Of a DNA stretch of 64,000 bases, positions 58,190 through 64,000 are shown in pieces (the stretch's first letter is position 1; each line of letters begins with the position of its first letter). Below the pieces are notes generated by a model. It saw only the letters and a program-made list of their open reading frames with translations, did not search any database and had not been told where the DNA came from. The position numbers and the translations under genes were made by a program. Source of the stretch: Lycium barbarum (taxonomy: Eukaryota > Streptophyta > Magnoliopsida > Solanales > Solanaceae); the NCBI RefSeq assembly GCF_019175385.1, contig NC_083345.1, forward strand, positions 126,235,657 to 126,299,656. The letters run 5' to 3'.

Positions 58190-58990
58190 TTTCTTTTGAG
58201 TGTGAAGTGATTCCTAGAGTATTTTATTTGTGTTAGAAAAACAGGTTTTAGAACTGGAGAAGAAATAATCCGGCTCTGGTAGAGTAATCTCTATCCTTAA
58301 GGAATTTAAGCCTCCCACTTCGTTGCTGCAGGGATGGTGGCAGAATTCCTCTAGGATTTTACAAAGCCTCCGAAATTCGAATACCAACAATTAATTTGAA
58401 TTTCCCACAAGAACAGAATGTTGTGACTTGTAGTGAAAGCAATAGAGAGAAGAATAGAAAGTCTGTAATTGAACGTACTTTTTTGAAGCAATACTAGGTA
58501 TTTATAATACCTTAAGAGTCTGTTCGCAACAGACACATCTGTTCGAAGAAGCTTTTCGTAACAGACACATCTTTTGGAGCGACTTTTTTCAGAAAAAAAA
58601 AAAACTCTAATATGTAAAAAGAGTGACTTTTTTTCTCCTGAAAAGAACGACTTTCTTCTCTCTGAGCTAACCTATCAACACTAACTAATATAACAATTTG
58701 AAACTACGAAATATAAAATTTCTCATGAAACTACTTCTCCATCCAAAATAGGATCCAATTAGATGCCAACCTATTATCATTTACACTAATTATCCAACTA
58801 GCGTAACAATATCCTTCAAAATTGAAGATATATATTTTAGAATAATGCAAAGATTTTGTCCTTTTAAGATAATCAAGTATCCTTATGAAACTTCTCAAAT
58901 GTTCACTTCTAGGATTATGAGCATATTTCGATACAACAAAGGCAAATCCTAGTGCAATTAAAAATGTAGTGAGGGTTTCATTTTATGTGA
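58190..58990 (-). mobile_element. Copia retrotransposon remnant, minus-oriented arm
   Basis: On the minus strand about 58960-58740 reads YAHNPRSEHLRSFIRILDYL and KRTKSLHYSK, then SWIISVNDNRLASNWILF, the end of a Copia reverse transcriptase/RNase H region. The segment 58190-58560 is an inverted counterpart of 60440-60790 and may be LTR. Stops and deletions show it is dead. Confidence 0.7.
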
Positions 58991-59139
58991 ATATTACTAC
59001 ATTGAAAGGTTCTTTCCAAGGTGTTTAATCATTTGAGTATTAGAAAATTTGTACTCAATTTGATGGTTTTATAAATTGATTGATAACTCGGAAAGATTTA
59101 TTAGTCAATAAGACTATGCTAGTGCAGTGGTAATTTAAT

Positions 59140-60800
59140 TGCACTAGATTTTGTCTTTGCTATTTGTAAATATTGAAATATGCTCATAATCCTAGAAGTG
59201 AACGTTTGAGAAGTATCGTAAGGATACTTAGTTATCTTAAAAGGACAAAATCTTTGCATTATTTTAAATATATGTCTTCAAAATTGAAGGATATTATGGT
59301 GTTAGTTGGATAACTAGTGTAAATGATAATAGGTTAGCCTCTGACTGGATCCTATTTTAGATGGAGAAGCAGTTTCATGAGCTTCTAAGAAACAGACGTG
59401 AGTTACTCATTTCTGTATGAAATTTGAATTTATAGATGCAAAAAGAGAGACAAAGTGGCTGGAAAAGTTATTATAAAGTTGTGGTAACAACGGAAGCCAA
59501 TTGTTCTTTTTGCACTATTATGGTGAAGTAACTGTGTCTAAGGCATTAGTAAAAATAGAAATCTAGACATATTGCTTGAATCATGTATAAGACAACTGAA
59601 TGTTGGTGGAATTATCACAAGTTGTTAATGTCATGTTTAAACGACTATGCCGCCCCGTTGACGTTTAAAATGCTCTCTAGAAGTATGATTATAGCACTAT
59701 GAGTGTTGGGGATCTAAGACAAATTAAATTGTCATAGGTAATGGGAACCTTGCCTCTACTATTTCTCTACAACAATACTAAAGCTTAAAAGGTAACAACA
59801 AGTTGTTCTGTGTGACTGTTAACAAGTATTGAAATTTAATACTTAGAAAAAGGAGGGTGAGTACAAAAGCACTCTTAATGAAGAAACGATAGTTTGGATT
59901 AAGAACTAAGTCTAAGGTAAGGACTTGGTAAGTCCAAGATAAGGACTTGCTCTAAAACTTCACCTATATAAACACTAGAATTAGTGTTGCTTCGGTCAAA
60001 GTTGGGAGACAAACTTGGTAAAGTGTTTATGAATTCAAGAGGTAGCACACGGCGATAATCGGGTGCTAAAAATCACAGTGAGCAAGTTGTAAAGGTGATA
60101 TGATTTAGTGTATAAAGCTTTTCTGTCTTTGTCATTAAGGTATTATAGTTCAATAGAATTAATCTAACTATTAATTTGGAGAAAGATTTGAATCGTTTAT
60201 ATTTAAGATTGTGGATCAGTTGGATTGTTGTTACTTGCGGCACACTGAGCATAACTTGTTATTACTTGGATTTGAGGCACACTAGTGTACTGTACTATGG
60301 CAGGATAAATGTGTGGCATGGATATCAATTTTTTTTTTTTTTTATAAGGTATGGATATCGAAATCAATCGCGAAGTGGGAAATTGTTAGTATTAGTTAGT
60401 GATTGATGAGGAGTATTGAGAAGAGGTTTTGGTGAATATATTTTCATGACTGTGTGATTAAAAAGTACCTATTCTTAAAAAGTGTCAATTCCTAAAAGAT
60501 GCATCCGTTGGTTTGAACAGACACTTAGGTATTATAAGTACCTGATTATCTCAAATGAATATGAATTAGATTTTTCTCTCTTTTTCATTTTCACTGCAAG
60601 TCACAACATGTTATTCTTGTGAGAAATTTGAATTAATTGCTAGTATTAGAATTTTGTTGGCTTTGTAAATCCTAGAGGAATTCTGCCAACATCCCTACAG
60701 CAACGAAGTGAAAGGCTTAAATTTCTTAAAGACATAAATTACTCTTTCAAAATCGGATTATTTCTTCTCACTTCTGAAACCTATTTTTCTAACCAATAGT
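59140..60800 (+). mobile_element. Copia retrotransposon remnant, plus-oriented arm
   Basis: On the plus strand about 59160-59370 reads EYAHNPRSERLRSIVRILSY, LKRTKSLHYF and WITSVNDNRLASDWILF, matching the minus-oriented arm. Further degenerate RNase H sequence runs to about 59700. The stretch 59900-60160 looks like LTR/leader sequence with a TATA-like CTATATAAAC near 59966. The region 60440-60790 repeats 58190-58560 in inverted form. Confidence 0.7.
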
Positions 60801-61028
60801 ATGAGTTCGTTAACAGTGATACCTTGTCAATCACAAGGGGTTAAGCTACACACTCCACTAATTAAGTATCCTTTAATGTTAGGCCATTACTACTTTACAT
60901 CATTCTCCCACTAACTCTAATGGCCTGTTGACAGAGAATACTTGGCCGCCAATTATAAGTTCCAAACGAAGGAGATCTGCTGCACATTTACTGCACAATA
61001 CTAAAGGTGTAATACCATAATTTATTAA

Positions 61029-61273
61029 GAGCCCGTTTGGATTGGCTTATAAGTTGCTTATAAGTTATTTTCAGCTTTTTTGAGTGTTTGGCTGACCAGC
61101 TTAAAGTCATTTTGTGCTTAAAATAAGCTCAAAAAAATAATTGGGTCCATTTGACTTAGCTTATCTAAAACAACTTATAAGCCAAAAAAAAAAAAATTAG
61201 ACTACCCCAACTTATTTTTTTTAACTTATAAACTGCAAACAGCTTATAGGCATAAACCCATCCAAACAGGCTC
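61029..61273. mobile_element. Tourist/PIF-Harbinger-like MITE, 245 bp, TSD TAA
   Basis: The left end GAGCCCGTTTGGATTGG and the inverted right end GAGCCTGTTTGGATGGG form terminal inverted repeats. TAA flanks both sides (61026-61028 and 61274-61276). Confidence 0.85.
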
Positions 61274-61387
61274 TAAATCTTGAATAACCCCCACCCAAAC
61301 GGTGGAGTTAAGTTTGACAAAAAAACGAAAAACACTTGAATGCCGCGCTTTCCCCGATATTTACTATTTAAGGAGTTTCCACTAATA

Positions 61388-61645
61388 CTCCCTCCGTTCA
61401 CTTTTATTTACCAGTATTTTAAAAATAGATTTTTCCTTTTATTTATCACTTTTAGCATTTCAAGATAAGATAATTTTTTTTCTGTTTTACCCATAGTATT
61501 AATTACTCACTTTAAATCATTTTTCAAATCCATTTAAAATATACACTAATTAATATGAATACAGTGATAAATTATGCATTTCATTTATTATTTCTTAAAT
61601 AACGTGAAAAATCTAAAATGAAAAAGTAAAAGTAAACGGAGCGAG
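61388..61645 (+). mobile_element. Intact Stowaway-type MITE, 258 bp, TA target
   Basis: Starts CTCCCTCCGTTCACTTTTAT after TA (61386-61387) and ends AAAAGTAAACGGAGCGAG before TA (61646-61647). It is the reference copy that reveals the split MITE at 269-10652. Confidence 0.85.
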
Positions 61646-61647
61646 TA

Positions 61648-62714
61648 TTAAGAAAAGAACAATACGTTCTGCCATGTGCAGTTCCTCGATCGAGGCACAT
61701 GGACTTTTACAAAATAAATAGTTTTTCCTTCAAGTAATTTTAATAACATTCTCTCGTAATAATTTTTTTGGGGCTTCGTCCATATTAAAATTTTTACACG
61801 GTGTAACTAACATATATGAGACATTTAAATATAATAACTACATTTAAAATATATTACAATCAGTAGCTATAATTTGTTATCCCCTCGTAGCTATATTGTG
61901 TATTCCAATTTCCATCTCTCCCTCTCTCTTCTCCCTCACATTAAAGTTGGATTTGCCGACAAGCAGCGACGCAATCGGCGAGTTGGCGACTGGTGGGTGA
62001 ACCCCTCTCTCTGTCTTCTCCCTTACTTCAATCGGCGAGCAATCACGTAACAAGCCACGACGACTGTTGTCCCGCTAGAGTTAGTGATTCGCGGGTGAAA
62101 CGCCTGTGACAGACCCATAAATTTATATAAACTGGTTTTGTTAAAAATTACGGTAATCAATTGTATAAATGATACCGATAATAGAACTTGTTAACCACAT
62201 TCTCTTTTTTTTTTTACGAGAAAAGGACTCACTGCTCTTTTTTGATTCATGGTGTGACCTCCAAATGAATTCATTATATGCATTTTTTTTCTAAAACAAA
62301 GTTGAGAAAAAATTGAAAAAGAAATTACAAGCAAATCATGTAATTTTATTAGGAAATACTTTTATTTTTTAATTCTTGGTTTTAAAGTTAAGATACAACA
62401 ATCAATTCGGAAAAGATTAAAATATAAAAGTATTTCCTATATTATTAGGAAATAGAATTTTATCGTTATCAAAATGAAAATTAATGATGGGGTTATTATG
62501 ATCTTATAGATACGCTACATATTATCAGTAAAAAAGTACAGGTGGTAGTTTTATTTTAATTGATAAAACGAGATTAGGAAGAAAAAAAAATTACTTCCAG
62601 CTTTTATATTAGTTAAAGGAATTTTAAAAGAAAATAAACAAGAAAAGGTTTCTTTAAAAATAATATTTTTATAAAAAAAATGTGTTTAAAAAGAAAAGAA
62701 ACAATATATTTATT
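61648..62714. other. Intergenic, no gene seen
   Basis: The segment 61917-62110 is richer in GC and holds CT-rich runs and the phrases ATCGGCGAG twice; it could be a gene remnant or promoter-like piece, but no protein is recognisable. The rest is AT-rich. Confidence 0.35.
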
Positions 62715-62870
62715 AGGGAAAGGGCAGATTTGACCCTATTAAATAACAATATGGGCAATTTTGTTCAATTTCGCATAGTTTAAGGGTACTTTTTAACCAA
62801 ACTATTAATGGAAGGCATTTTCGTCTAGTTTCACATAGTTTGAGTGCATTTTTTACCCTTTACCTTAAGG
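62715..62870. mobile_element. Possible Mutator-like MITE fragment
   Basis: GGGAAAGGGCAGATTTGACC at the left and, inverted, AAGGTAAAGGGTAAAAAATG at the right resemble each other and the MULE-type ends at 46603-46989. Internal GTTTCACATAGTTTGAG-like units occur twice. No clear 9-bp duplication was found. Confidence 0.4.
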
Positions 62871-62879
62871 AAAATAGCG

Positions 62880-63703
62880 TTATGAATACTCGTTTAGCAA
62901 AAGCCAAAAGGGCATACTTATAAGAAAAAACTTATTTCGCTACGTAGAAGTTTGATCTTGTGCGCTTAGGAACTTTGAACCCTCTTATTCGCTGTGCCAG
63001 AATGTTTGCTTGTCTAAAGTGGGTTCAGTCCTCTATTACTATTAATTTTTCTGATTTTATGATGACATTTACAAGTAAAAATATTTAATTTTTTCTAATG
63101 ATGTGAATTTAACTTAACCCCCTTCCTATAAGGTGGGTCTGCCCCTCCCTCAAGTTTAGGTAAAGGAAACGTAAACTTATGAATATTTATGGTGTAAATT
63201 TTTTAAAAGGTCATTCATGTATTGAGAATTGCCTCATAATATTATTTTTGTTTTCACCCAATTATTACTATTTTTCTTAGAATGTTCTAAACACACAGAA
63301 CCCCCCTTCTTTCCGGTTGACATGTCATGTCTCATAAAATTTTATTTTATTAATAAAAAAATAAATTTATTTAACTCATTCAATCCATTTAATTCAATTC
63401 AAACTCACTTTACCCAACCAACCATATCTTAATCTATTTAACCCATCAAACAACTGTTTAACTTTACTCACTCTTCATATTTCATAAGGAGAGAATACTC
63501 AGTCGTGCATATTTTATCATTTTTATATCCAATTTTATTCACTGAAGTTAATGGCTCATCATACCAAATTTAATTAGGAGAACAATATTTTCTCTCCAAA
63601 TTTAATTAGAAGGACAATATTTTCTCCCCATAGTGACTGAAGTTAATGGCTTCAATTTGCAAGAAGGAGGGCAACAAATCCACATTGCAAGAGGTCATAT
63701 ATT
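62880..63703. other. Intergenic, no gene seen
   Basis: AT-rich with a short duplicated unit CCAAATTTAATTAG(A/G)AG near 63567 and 63597. No coding region is supported. Confidence 0.4.
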
Positions 63704-63950
63704 CAGTGGTGGATATATGATTTTCACTGAGTGAGTTCGAAAAATAAAAATATAGTGCCTAAGGTTTGAACTTAGAACCTCAAGGTGAATTTTGAAAACC
63801 ACTAAACCAATCCCTACTCTTGTGTTCAAGGGTGTTCAAACTCTATATAAATACATAAAAAAAAATATAAAAATACCTTATATATACAGTATAATTTTTT
63901 GCTGAGAGTGTTCGAGTGAACACCCTCACTGGGCCCTAGATCCGCCTCAG
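63704..63950. mobile_element. hAT-like MITE, same end type as 42430-42854
   Basis: Starts CAGTGGTGGATATATGA and ends TAGATCCGCCTCAG. The flanking octamers CATATATT (63696-63703) and CATATAAT (63951-63958) agree at 7 of 8 bases, fitting a hAT target duplication. It is 247 bp long. Confidence 0.65.
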
Positions 63951-64000
63951 CATATAATGTGCTCAAAAAGAATTCTGAGGCATCATCAATTCAACCTCCA

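Noticed and set aside
60176..60406. 76-codon open frame on the plus strand
   Set aside because: It spans a T homopolymer inside the Copia remnant and has no similarity that I recognise.

Overview
This is a window of plant nuclear DNA: AT-rich, with GT-AG spliced genes, long introns and many transposable elements. The protein families (NGATHA, NIP5;1, RING-CH, a plastid methyltransferase-like protein) and the style of the solo LTRs and MITEs suggest a eudicot, probably an asterid such as a member of the Solanaceae. The family-level placement is an impression, not something proven here. I found no tRNA, rRNA or CRISPR array.

Four protein-coding genes can be supported. (1) 13920-14963 (+): a single-exon NGATHA-type B3 transcription factor. 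(2) 23360-30427 (-): a six-coding-exon RING-CH (MARCH-like) membrane E3 ubiquitin ligase of 255 aa. (3) 36196-43919 (+): an eight-exon, probably plastid-targeted, Rossmann-fold SAM-dependent methyltransferase/spermidine-synthase-like protein of 289 aa. (4) 44847-55007 (-): a four-exon NIP5;1-type aquaporin (boric acid channel) of 298 aa with an 8.5 kb first intron. For genes 2-4 the exons were joined by hand; all splice phases agree and each gives an uninterrupted protein. Genes 2 and 3 are divergent across about 5 kb of repeats. Genes 3 and 4 converge tail to tail about 0.9 kb apart.

Layout: 0.27-10.65 kb is a nest of transposons. A Stowaway MITE appears split by a block holding a minus-strand LINE pseudogene, and that block carries two solo LTRs, each with a 5-bp target duplication. 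10.8-23 kb holds nested MITEs, the NGATHA gene, a CACTA-like remnant and sequence in which I see no other gene. 23-31 kb is the RING-CH gene, whose introns hold two TAA-flanked MITEs, a LINE ORF1/ORF2 fragment and a hAT-like element inside that LINE. 31-36 kb is a region of tandem and palindromic repeats rich in TTGTTGCAACAA. 36-44 kb is the methyltransferase-like gene. 44.8-55.6 kb is NIP5;1 with a Mutator-type MITE, a 257-bp tandem duplication and a young gag-only Copia element in intron 1. 55.6-64 kb has no gene, but holds a 1.28 kb TAA-flanked inverted-repeat element, inverted Copia remnants and several MITEs.

The most functional observation is in the NIP5;1 leader: two exact AUGUAA minimal upstream ORFs, 276 and 97 nt before the start codon. 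This is the kind of element that in Arabidopsis NIP5;1 couples boron to ribosome stalling and mRNA decay.
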